Assembly: GCF_032854445.1 (NCBI RefSeq)
Contig: NC_088306.1
Coordinates: 4,830,373-4,894,372, forward strand
Reading direction: 5' to 3'
DNA from: Liolophura sinensis
Lineage: Eukaryota; Mollusca; Polyplacophora; Chitonida; Chitonidae
DNA: 64,000 nucleotides
A program made the position numbers and the translations under genes. Below the pieces are notes generated by a model that saw nothing but the letters and a program-made list of their open reading frames with translations, was not told the origin of the DNA and made no database searches. This document shows, piece by piece, positions 1 to 12,300 of this stretch (the stretch's first letter is position 1; each line of letters begins with the position of its first letter).

Positions 1-3000
1 ACACTCTGTATTCTGTTCACCATCCATTCCACACTCTGTATTATGTTCACTGACCATTTCACACTCTGTATTATGTTCACCATCCATTCCACACTCTGTA
101 TTCTGTTCACCGACCATTCCACACTCTGTATTCTGTTCACCGACCATTCCACACTCTGTATTCTGTTCACTGATCATTCCACACTCTGTATTCTGTTCAC
201 CGACCATTCCACACTCTGTATTATGTTCACTGACCATTTCACACCCTGTATTCTGTTCACCATCCATTCCACACTCTGTATTCTGTTCACTGACCATTCC
301 ACACTCTGTATTATGTTCACTGACCATTCCACACTCTGTATTCTATTCACCTGCCATTCTACACTCTGTATTCTGTTCACTGACCATTCCACACTCTGTA
401 TTATGTTCACTGACCATTTCACACCCTGTATTCTATTCACCTGCCATTCTACACTCTGTATTCTGTTCACCGACCATTCCACACTCTGTATTATGTTCAC
501 TGACCATTTCACACTCTGTATTCTATTCACCTGCCATTCTACACTCTGTATTATGTTCACCGACCATTCCACACTCTGTATTCTGTTCACCGACCATTCC
601 ACACTCTGTATTCTGTTCACCTGCCATTCCACACTCTGTATTATGTTCACCAACCATTCCACACTCTGTATTCTGTTCACCGACCATTCCACACTCTGTA
701 TTATGTTCACCGACCATTCCACACTCTGTATTATGTTCACTGACCATTTCACACTCTGTATTATGTTCACTGACCATTCCACACTCTGTATTCTGTTCAC
801 CATCCATTCCACACTCTGTATTCTGTTCACCGACCATTCCACACTCTGTATTCTGTTCACCATCCTTTCCACACTCTGTATTATGTTCACTGACCATTTC
901 ACACTCTGTATTCTGTTCACCATCCATTCCACACTCTGTATTCTGTTCACCGACCATTCCACACTCTGTATTCTGTTCACCATCCATTCCACTCTGTATT
1001 CTGTTCACCATCCATTCCACACTCTGTATTCTGCTCACCGACCATTCCACACTCTGTATTATGTTCACTGACCATTCCACACACTGTATTATGTTCACAA
1101 TCCATTCCACACTCTGTATTCTGTTCACTGACCATTCCACACTCTGTATTCTGTTCACCGACCATTCCACACTCTGTATTATGTTCACCGACCATTCCAC
1201 ACTCTGTATTATGTTCACTGACCATTTCACACTCTGTATTATGTTCACTGACCATTCCACACTCTGTATTCTGTTCACCGACCATTCCACACTCTGTATT
1301 ATGTTCACTGACCATTTCACACTCTGTATTCTGTTCACCATCCATTCCACACTCTGTATTCTGTTCACCGACCATTTCACACTCTGTATTCTGTTTACCA
1401 TCCATTCCACACTCTGTATTCTGTTCACTGACCATTCCACACTCTGTATTCTGTTCACCGACCATTCCACACTCTGTATTCTGTTCACCGACCATTCCAC
1501 ACTCTGTATTCTGTTCACCGACCATTCCACACTCTGTATTCTGTTCACCGACCATTCCACACTCTGTATTATGTTCACTGACCATTCCACACTCTGTATT
1601 CTGTTCACCATCCATTCCACACTCTGTATTATGTTCACTGACCATTTCACACTCTGTATTATGTTCACCATCCATTCCACACTCTGTATTATGTTCACCG
1701 ATCATTCCACACTCTGTATTATGTTCACCATCCATTCCACACCCTGTATTATGTTCACCGACCATTTCACACTCTGTATTATGTTCACTGACCATTTCAC
1801 ACTCTGTATTATGTTCACCATCCATTCCACACTCTGTATTCTGTTCACTGACCATTCCACACTCTGTATTATGTTCACTGACCATTCCACACTCTGTATT
1901 CTGTTCACTGACCATTGCACACTCTGTATTCTATTCACCTGCCATTCTACACTCTGTATTCTGTTCACCGACCATTCCACACTCTGTATTATGTTCACCA
2001 ACCATTCCACACTCTGTATTCTGTTCACCGACCATTCCACACTCTGTATTCTGTTCACCTGCCATTCCACACTCTGTATTATGTTCACCGACCATTTCAC
2101 ACTCTGTATTATGTTCACTGACCATTTCACACTCTGTATTCTGTTCACTGACCATTTCACACTCTGTATTATGTTCACTGACCATTCCACACTCTGTATT
2201 CTGTTCACCATCCATTCCACACTCTGTATTCTGTTCACTGACCATTTCACTCTCTGTATTATGTTCACCATCCATTCCACACTCTGTATTCTGTTCACCG
2301 ACCATTCCACACTCTGTATTATGTTCACCATCCATTCCACACCCTGTATTATGTTCACCGACCATTTCACACTCTGTATTATGTTCACTGACCATTTCAC
2401 ACTCTGTATTATGTTCACCATCCATTCCACACTCTGTATTCTGTTCACTGACCATTCCACACTCTGTATTATGTTCACTGACCATTCCACACTCTGTATT
2501 CTGTTCACTGACCATTGCACACTCTGTATTCTATTCACCTGCCATTCTACACTCTGTATTCTGTTCACCGACCATTCCACACTCTGTATTATGTTCACCA
2601 ACCATTCCACACTCTGTATTCTGTTCACCGACCATTCCACACTCTGTATTCTGTTCACCTGCCATTCCACACTCTGTATTATGTTCACCGACCATTTCAC
2701 ACTCTGTATTATGTTCACTGACCATTTCACACTCTGTATTCTGTTCACTGACCATTTCACACTCTGTATTATGTTCACTGACCATTCCACACTCTGTATT
2801 CTGTTCACCATCCATTCCACACTCTGTATTCTGTTCACTGACCATTTCACTCTCTGTATTATGTTCACCATCCATTCCACACTCTGTATTCTGTTCACCG
2901 ACCATTCCACACTCTGTATTCTGTTCACCAAACAGTCCACACTCTGTATGATGTTCACTGACCATTTCACACTCTGTATTCTGTTCACCTGCCATTCTAC

Positions 3001-5480
3001 ACTCTGTATTATGTTCACTGACCATTTCACACTCCGTATTATGTTCACCATCCATTCCACACTCTGTATTATGTTCACTGACCATTCCACACTCTGTATT
3101 ATGTTCACTGACCATTTCACACTCTGTATTATGTTCACCATCCATTCCACACTCTGTATTCTGTTCACCGACCATTCCACACTCTGTATTATGTTCACCA
3201 TCCAGTCCACACTCTGTATGATGTTCACTGACCATTTCACACTCTGTATTCTGTTCACCTGCCATTCTACATTCTGTATTATGTTCACTGACCATTTCAC
3301 ACTCTGTATTATGTTCACCATCCATTCCACACTTTGTATTATGTTCACCGACCATTCCACACTCTGTATTATGTTCACTGACCATTTCACACTCTGTATT
3401 ATGTTCACCATCCATTCCACACTCTGTATTCTGTTCACCATCCATTCCACACTCTGTATTATGTTCACTGACCATTTCACACTCTGTATTATGTTCACCA
3501 TCCATTCCACACTCTGTATTCTGTTCACCGACCATTCCACACTCTGTATTCTGTTCACCGACCATTCCACACTCTGTATTCTGTTCACTGACCATTTCAC
3601 ACTCTGTATTCTGTTCACCATCCATTCCACACTCTGTATTATGTTCACTGACCATTTCACACTCTGTATTCTGTTCACCATCCATTCCACACTCTGTATT
3701 ATGTTCACTGACCATTTCACACTCTGTATTCTGTTCACCATCCATTCCACACTCTGTATTATGTTCACCGACCATTCCACACTCTGTATTATGTTCACCA
3801 TCCATTCCACACTCTGTATTATGTTCACCGACCATTTCACACTCTGTATTATGTTCACTGACCATTTCACACTCTGTATTATGTTCACCATCCATTCCAC
3901 ACTCTGTATTCTGTTCACTGACCATTCCACACTCTGTATTATGTTCACTGACCATTCCACACTCTGTATTCTGTTCACTGACCATTTCACACTCTGTATT
4001 CTATTCACCTGCCATTCTACACTCTGTATTATGTTCACCAACCATTCCACACTCTGTATTATGTTCACTGACCATTTCACACTCTGTATTCTGTTCACTG
4101 ACCATTCCACACTCTGTATTATGTTCACTGACCATTTCACACTCTGTATTCTATTCACCTGCCATTCTACACTCTGTATTATGTTCACCAACCATTCCAC
4201 ACTCTGTATTATGTTCACTGACCATTTCACACTCTGTATTATGTTCACTGACCATTTCACACTCTGTATTCTATTCACCTGCCATTCTACACTCTGTATT
4301 ATGTTCACCGACCATTCCACACTCTGTATTCTGTTCACTGACCATTCCACACTCTGTATTCTATTCACCTGCCATTCTACACTCTGTATTATGTTCACCG
4401 ACCATTCCACACTCTGTATTATGTTCACTGACCATTCCACACTCTGTATTCTGTTCACTGACCATTCCACACTCTGTATTCTGTTCACCGACCATTCCAC
4501 ACTCTGTATTATGTTCACCGACCATTCCACACTGTATTATGTTCACTGACCATTTCACACTCTGTATTCTATTCACCTGCCATTCTACACTCTGTATTCT
4601 GTTCACTGACCATTTCACACTCTGTATTCTATTCACCTGCCATTCTACACTCTGTATTATGTTCACCGACCATTCCACACTCTGTATTTTGTTCACTGAC
4701 CATTCCACACTCTGTATTCTATTCACCTGCCATTCTACACTCTGTATTATGTTCACCGACCATTCCACACTCTGTATTATGTTCACTGACCATTCCACAC
4801 TCTGTATTATGTTCACTGACCATTCCACACTCTGTATTCTGTTCACCAACCATTTCACACTCTGTATTCTGTTCACCGACCATTCCACACTCTGTATTAT
4901 GTTCACTGACCATTTCACACTCTGTATTCTATTCACCTGCCATTCTACACTCTGTATTATGTTCACCGACCATTCCACACTCTGTATTCTGTTCACCGAC
5001 CATTCCACACTCTGTATTCTGTTCACCTGCCATTCCACACTCTGTATTATGTTCACCAACCATTCCACACTCTGTATTCTGTTCACCGACCATTCCACAC
5101 TCTGTATTATGTTCACCGACCATTCCACACTCTGTATTATGTTCACTGACCATTTCACACTCTGTATTATGTTCACTGACCATTCCACACTCTGTATTCT
5201 GTTCACCATCCATTCCACACTCTGTATTCTGTTCACCGACCATTCCACACTCTGTATTCTGTTCACCATCCATTCCACACTCTGTATTATGTTCACTGAC
5301 CATTTCACACTCTGTATTCTGTTCACCATCCATTCCACACTCTGTATTCTGTTCACCGACCATTCCACACTCTGTATTCTGTTCACCATCCAGTCCACAC
5401 TCTGTATTATGTTCACTGACCATTTCACACTCTGTATTCTGTTCACCTGCCATTCTACATCCTGTATTCTGTTTACATAC
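1..5480. repeat. 30-bp satellite array, about 182 units, open to the left
   Basis: Unit ACACTCTGTATTCTGTTCAC plus a ten-base variable end of type CGACCATTCC. The array fills the left edge and lies in HLTF intron 15. Units differ at a few fixed positions (CTG/ATG, TGACC, CATCC, CTGCC). Two 28-bp units, at about 990 and 4527, shift the register. Because 30 is divisible by 3 and the unit lacks stops in several frames, it produces ORFs up to 1,162 codons on both strands; these are not evidence of protein. Confidence 0.97.
1711..2910. repeat. 600-bp higher-order duplication inside the 30-bp satellite
   Basis: The 20-unit block ending near 2310 is repeated almost without change by the next 20 units to about 2910; lines at 1741, 1801, 1861, 1921 and so on equal those 600 bases later. 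A second, more diverged repeat with a 270-bp offset (9 units) starts near 2930 and 3200, marked by the rare variants CAGTCC and TATGATG. Confidence 0.9.
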
Positions 5481-5487
5481 CATTGGA

Positions 5488-6118
5488 ACCTAGCCTAGCC
5501 CTAGGCTGCAGCCTAAACATATGGTGCAGCCTAGCCATAGGGTGTAGCCTAGCCATAGGGTGTGGTGTAGCCAAACAGTGCAGTCTAGCCATACAGTGCA
5601 GCCAAGCCATACTATGCAGCCTAGCCACATGGTGGAGTGTAGCCCTACCGTACAATGTTGCCATACAGTATAGTGTAGCCATACGGTGCAGCCTAGCTAT
5701 ACGGTGTGGTGTAGCCATATGGTGTGGTGTAGCCAAATGGTCTAGCCTAGCCATATGGTGTAGTCTAGCCATACGGTGCGGCCTAGCCATACAGTGCAGC
5801 CTAGCAATATGGTGTAGCCTAGCCATATGGTGTAGCCTAGACATACAGTGTGGCGTAGCCATACGGTGTAGCCTAGCTATATGGTGTAGCCCAACCTAAC
5901 CATATGGTGTAGTGTAGCCATATGGTGCAGCCTAGCCATACGAAGCAGTGTAGCCATACAGTGTAGCCTAGCCATACGGTGCAGCCTAGCCAGAGGGTGT
6001 GGTGTGGCCATACGATGTAATGTAGCCATTCCGTGCAGCCTTGCCATACGGTGTAGTGTAGCCATACGGTGTGGTGTAATCATACAGTGCACCCTAGCCA
6101 TACGGTGTAGCCTAGCCT
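5488..6118. repeat. 18-bp minisatellite, about 35 units
   Basis: Unit AGCCATACGGTGTAGCCT with variants. It starts a few bases after the 30-bp satellite and ends 60 bases from the exon 15 donor, so both arrays sit in intron 15. In-frame translation gives a six-residue repeat of type MARLHH, with no sign of selection for coding. Confidence 0.93.
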
Positions 6119-6177
6119 GTACATACTACAGTTGTGGTACGCTCTCAACAGGCACACCCCCTGTATTTTACACTTAC

Positions 6178-6313
6178 TGTAGAGCAGACTTATCCCTGTT
6201 ACACAACGGCCGCTCTATGGTTCGATCCCACCACTTCTTGTCTGTGAATGGGCTGATCTGGAGGAAATTCACGATAGACCACAAGTCTTGCATTGAGTTC
6301 TGGATAGGCGTTC
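6178..6313 (-). CDS. HLTF: HLTF exon 15 (motif III; last exon in the window)
   Basis: Encodes TPIQNSMQDLWSIVNFLQIS then PFTDKKWWDRTIERPLCNRD, matching human TPIQNSLKDLWSLLSFLKLKPF and EWWHRTIQRPV. With exon 14 it completes motif III (LTGTPIQNS). Acceptor ATGATACAG (6314), donor GTAAGT (6177). Coding sequence then leaves the window: the RING finger, helicase lobe 2 and stop codon must lie left of position 1, beyond the satellite arrays. Confidence 0.92.
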
Positions 6314-9300
6314 CTGTATCATACACAAACAAATGATCGATGATTGATTGATTGACTGATGACAGTTTGTTGCCTTGATGAAGAATGTTTCACTTCCATG
6401 TATAGGTCAGGTTTATCGGTGGAGGAAACTTGAACCACAGTTAAAACCACCAACCTTCGACAAGAACCTCACAAACCTCCTGACTAAAAGCCACAAATGA
6501 AACAAGTAGAGCCCTATTTGACCACACGGCCTCACTGGTCAAGGACCTGAAATGACCTCACTGGTCAAGGACCTGAAACGACCTCACTGGTCAAGGACCT
6601 GAAACGACCTCACTGGTCAAGGGCCTGAAACGACCTCACTGGTCAAGGGCCTGAAACGACCTCAATGGTCAAGGACCTGAAACGACCTCAATGGTCAAGG
6701 ACCTGAAACGACCTCAATGGTCAAGGACCTGAAACGACCTCAATGGTCAAGGACCTGAAACGACCTCACTAGTCAAGGACCTGAAACAACCTCACTGGTC
6801 AAGGACCTGAAATGACCTCACTGGTCAAGGACCTGAAACAACCTCACTGGTCAAGGACCTGAAACATGCTGTTGTAGCCGACAACAGAAAAGACCGAAAT
6901 GCTGCACAGTTTGCCTTCCACTAATCTATTTCTGTTCGTGAAATTGAGATTTTTACTGAAAACATTCATTTTTCAATCAAAAAAACCTACAAAATCTCTG
7001 TGCATGGTAAGTTTCTCTCCTTCATCAGCATGCCAATAAACAGCCAGAGACAAAATCCATCTCATTATGAGTTCAAGTCCGGCTCATGCTGGTTTCCTCT
7101 CCGGCCGTACGTGGGAAGGTCTCTCAGCAACCTACGGATGGTTGTGGGTTTCCCCCGGGCTCTGCCCGGTTTCCTCCCACCATAATGCTGGCCGCCGTCG
7201 TATAAGTGAAATATTCTTGAGTACAGTGTAAAACATCAATCAAACAAACAAACAAAATCGATCTGTGTGCAGATATGGCATACTGGGAGAAGCTATCAGA
7301 TGGCCAAATAAAGAGTGGAGGAACACACTGTTGGATCCAGGAATTTTTCTGTAGTTCTCCACATTTGATTTACTGGGAAAATTTTGCCCAGCGTAGTGAG
7401 GTAAAACGGACTAAAATAGCCAACTTGACCCTGTATTCATCCCAGGAGCCATTCATGGGGTGAAAAGTTTAATATGGTACAGTGTTCCATCCTGTCTTCT
7501 TCAGGTCTCAAGCTGAAAGTGTCCTCATTTACCCCCAAAACCTCTTCAAAGGCATCAGCATGCCCACTTTCAGCGACATGAAAAATTCTTGCACCACGCT
7601 AATTTGATGTAATTGTATTTTCCACTATATGACTTGCCGTGTTCGCCAAAATCTCTTTATTAGTGGAGGATAAAAGACAATTTTTTAAACCGTCACCTGT
7701 GATCAAATCAGACGTTAAGTGTCTCCCTTTTTGTGCCTGTGCATTTCACCTTTCTGAATTTTGCTGCTTATTTGGGTTATATCAGATCCCCCCGAAATTT
7801 TGCCGCTTATTTGGGTTATATCAAATCTGACATAGTTCAGTCATTGCAGGCCTGTACATGTATAGGTGTTCGCCATTTCAATCAAACAGAATTTTCTCAC
7901 ACTGGTGATAACATTACAAGAGAATTGTATATGGCAATCAGGCTTGTTACAAAGCTATAAGCTCAGCAAAGTTAAAAACAAACTTAAGCATCACATCTGA
8001 AACCATTTGATATTGAAGATGTAACTGTGATGGCTTAAGTTGGATTTGAACCCTTGACTCACCTGTAAGCACCCATTTCCTGCGGGCTCTCAGGTCCATA
8101 ATGGCCCTAGTCTGCAGAGTGTAGGGGTTCCTGATGGCGTGTCCCTCATCCAAGACGATTCTCAGCCACTCTATAGACCTCAGCGCGTGGCGACACTTAC
8201 AACACACAAACATTTATTTATTTATCTGATTACTGTTTTATGCCATTCTCAAGGATATTACACTTATACCACAGCATTAGTAGAGGTAAACCGGGCAGAG
8301 AATGGGGGAACCCAAGACCATCCGCAGGTGGTTGGCAGACCTTCCTACATTTGTCTGAAGAGGAAGCAAGCACGAGCTGGACTTGAACTCACACTGGCTG
8401 CATTGGTAAGAGGCTCCTGGGTCATTGCGCCGTGCTAACACACTAACCAATACTCAACAGAGACTCCCAATTATGGAATCACAAACATGTAAATAAAACG
8501 AAAACACTTGATCGCTCTTCTCCACGACAGACTATTCCAGTTCAGGCATGCCGTGTTAGAAGACACCTGGTTTTATGATATCATCGGACAATGATTAACC
8601 AATGATACCAAATTTAACTCTCCCTGCAAAGCGAACAGCCCTCATGAAGAGTAGAAATTTTCACGGCAACAACTGCCTGGGGATGTGTCTGCATTCATAC
8701 CCACGAGCAACATGGAAGCAGGGTGCCAATAACCAAACATGAAAAAGTCGAAAAAATCTGCAGGGAAACCTTAAATATAGTCTGTGAGAAATCCAGGGTG
8801 ACACACGTTAGAATTAAGGTTATTATACATCCAGCCGACTGACCTAATTGAAAAATTATACCATTTATAACTGACGTTGTAGTAACCTTCAATAAAGTGA
8901 ATGCTTAACCTTTCCCAGTTCTCTTCTGTACAACCTTACAAGCTCATAATTTCTATTTCAGAGGTCAAATGCAAAGTGGTAAAAACTTGCAAAGGCACCT
9001 TTTATGTTTTTTGTAAGAAATTTAAAGAAATCAGTATGTTTTGTGTAAGAAATGGAAAGAAATCAGTATGTTTTGTGTAAGAAATGGAAAGAAATTAGTA
9101 TGTTTTGTGTAAGAAATGGAAAGAAATCAGTATGTTTTGTGTAAGAAATCCAAAGAAATCAGACAGATTCTAAAAAGAAGAGATGTTTTGTGAAAACCGG
9201 AGGACGGAAATCACTATGATTCCACACTTGGTCATTGTAGCTTTGCACAACATCGGTTTGGATTAAGTTAATCTTTTATTTATTTATTTGACTGGTGTTC

Positions 9301-12300
9301 TACACAGTACTTGAGAATATTTCACTTGTACCACGGTAGCTACCATTATGGTAAAAGGAAACCCATGACCATCCGCAGGTTGCTGACAGTCCATTCCGCA
9401 TACGGCCGGAGAGGAAGATAATCTTTGAATAAGTTTAAAGTCCAAAGCCTGATGACATTAATTTGCCACTAATACACGATTACCTGACATATCTCACCTT
9501 AGAGTCCATGCCGACGGTGGAATACGTTGTTAAGACTATGTCCTGTCTGCTTAGAAATTCGGCGTTAGTAATACGATTAGGTCCATGGTACATGTACACC
9601 TCCAACTTGACATTCGGATGAACGTGCTGCTCAAGCTGATCCTATAATACGTGGTAAATGAAGGACATGAGGCAAATGGTGGATCTCAGTACAAAGGACA
9701 TGAGGCAAATGGTGGATCTCAGTACAAAGTACAAAGGACATGAGGCAAATGGTGGATCTCAGTACAAAGGACATGAGGCAAATCGTGGATCTCAGTACAA
9801 AGGACATGAGGCAAATGGTGGATCTCAGTACAAAGGACCTGAGGCAAATGATGGATCTCAGTACAAAGGACATGAGGCAAATGGTGGATCTCAGTACAAA
9901 GGACATGAGGCAAATGGTGGATCTCAGTACAAAGGACATGAGGCAAATGGTGGATCTCAGTACAAAGGACATGAGGCAAATGGTGGATCTCAGTACAAAG
10001 GACATGAGGCAAATGGTGGATCTCAGTACAAAGGACCTGAGGCAAATGATGGATCTCAGTACAAAGGACATGAGGCAAATGGTGGATCTCAGTACAAAGG
10101 ACATGAGGCAAATGGTGGATCTCAGTACAAAGGACATGAGGCAAATGGTGGATCTCAGTACAAAGGACATGAGGCAAATGGTGGATCTCAGTACAAAGGA
10201 CATGAGGCAAATGGTGGATCTCAGTACAAAAGACATGAGGCAAATCCTGGATCTCAGTACAAAGGACATGAGGCAAATCCTGGATCTCAGTACAAAGGAC
10301 ATGAGGCAAATGGTGGATCTCAGTACAAAGGATCTGAGGCAAATGGTGGATCTCAGTACAAAGGACATGAGGCAAATCGTGGATCTCAGTACAAAGGACA
10401 TGAGGCAAATGGTGGATCTCAGTACAAAGGACCTGAGGCAAATGATGGATCTCAGTACAAAGGACATGAGGCAAATGGTGGATCTCAGTACAAAGAACAT
10501 GAGGCAAATGGTGGATCTCAGTACAAAGGACCTGATATGCCAAACGGTCCAGCACTTTCCAGAACAATTTATATGAACCTGCATGTAGAGATTGAGGGGT
10601 ACTATTTTGGCAGCTTATTTATCAATCCAAGGCAAGGCTTCCAAATAATTCACCTCTAGGTGACGCATGAATGTAAAACTTCAGCTTAATACATAGAGCA
10701 CTAAATATCCAAAACATGAAGTCAAGCACATTTGTAATTGCTTATTTATTTATATATTATTATTTGATTGGTGTTTTATGTCGTACTCAATATTTCACAG
10801 ATACGACGGCAGCCAGCATTGTGGACCAGGGCAAATCTTGACAATCCGCAGGCTGCTAGCAGACCTTCCCAAATATGGCAGGAGAGGAAGCCAGCAATGA
10901 GCTGGACTTAAACCTACAGCGACCGCCTTAGTGAGCGGCTCCTGATTTATTGCGCTGGCATGCTAACAGACTCGGCCATGGTGGAACCCCCCGCACAAGC
11001 TCAATACAAGCATTTACCTTAACACTGATTTTAATACATGACAGGTTAAGATGTCAATTTTTTAGTTTACAATGATCCCTATGCACACAAAATATCTACA
11101 GTGGAACACTACCTCTCTGCATGTGCTCAGAGCCCGAGCTCAACACACATTACCCTTTTTTAAGCCACTTCCAGGAACATTTATCTTAACATTGCTTTTT
11201 TCCTCAGGGAATGGCGCCTGTGCTTTGTACTAGCAAGTTAACAACATGTGATATGATATCAGGGAATGGCACCTGTACAATGTACTAGCAAGCTAACAAC
11301 AAGCAACATGTTATCAGGGAATGGCACCTGTACAATGTACTAGCAAGTTAACAACAAGCAACATGTTATCAGGGAATGGCACCTGTACAATGTACTAGCA
11401 AGCTAACAACAAGCAACATGTTATCAGGGAATGGCACCTGTACAATGTACTAGCAAGTTAACAACAAGCAACATGTTATCAGGGAATGGCACCTGTACAA
11501 TGTACTAGCAAGCTAACAACAAGCAACATGTTATCAGGGAATGGCACCTGTACAATGTACTAGCAAGTTAACAACAAGCAACATGTTATCAGGGAATGGC
11601 ACCTGTACAATGTGCTTGCAAGCTAACAACAAGCAACATGTTATCAGGGAATGGCACCTGTACAATGTACTAGCAAGTTAACAACAAGCAACATGTTATC
11701 AGGGAATGGCACCTGTACAATGTACTAGCAAGCTAACAACAAGCAACACCATATCAGGGAATGGCACCTGTACAATGTACTAGCAAGCTAACAACAAGCA
11801 ACATGTTATCAGGGAATGGCACCTGTACAATGTACTAGCAAGCTAACAACAAGCAACATGTTATCAGGGAATGGCACCTGTACAATGTACTAGCAAGCTA
11901 ACAACAAGCAACACCATATCAGGGAATGGCACCTGTACAATGTACTAGCAAGCTAACAACAAGCAATATGATATCAGGGAATGGCACCTGTACAATGTAC
12001 TAGCAAGCTAACAACAAGCAATATGATATCAGGGAATGGCACCTGTACAATGTACTAGCAAGCTAACAACAAGCAATATGATATCAGGGAATGGCACCTG
12101 TACAATGTACTAGCAAGCTAACAACAAGCAATGTGATATCAGGGAATGGCACATTTACAGTGTACTAGCAAGTTAACAACAAGCAATATGTTTTCAGGGA
12201 ATGGCACCTGTACAATGTACTAGCAAGCTAACAAGCAATATGATATCAGGAATGGCACCTGTACAATGTACTAGCAAGCCAACAACAAGCAACATGATAT

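Noticed and set aside
1-5480. CRISPR array
   Set aside because: Regular 30-bp units are contiguous with no unique spacers, and the DNA is clearly eukaryotic.
43-5498. Very long ORFs on both strands (up to 1,162 codons)
   Set aside because: They are products of a 30-bp satellite without stops in several frames; both strands and multiple frames are open at once, with no codon-level signal.
7480-7640. Extra HLTF exon in intron 14
   Set aside because: The minus-strand reading shows no likeness to the family, and exons 14 and 15 already join in phase with the expected LTGTPIQNS.
9631-10659. Repeat protein of 11-residue units (GHEANGGSQYK)
   Set aside because: The array lies in an HLTF intron, is open on both strands and has no splice or start context; it is a 33-bp minisatellite.
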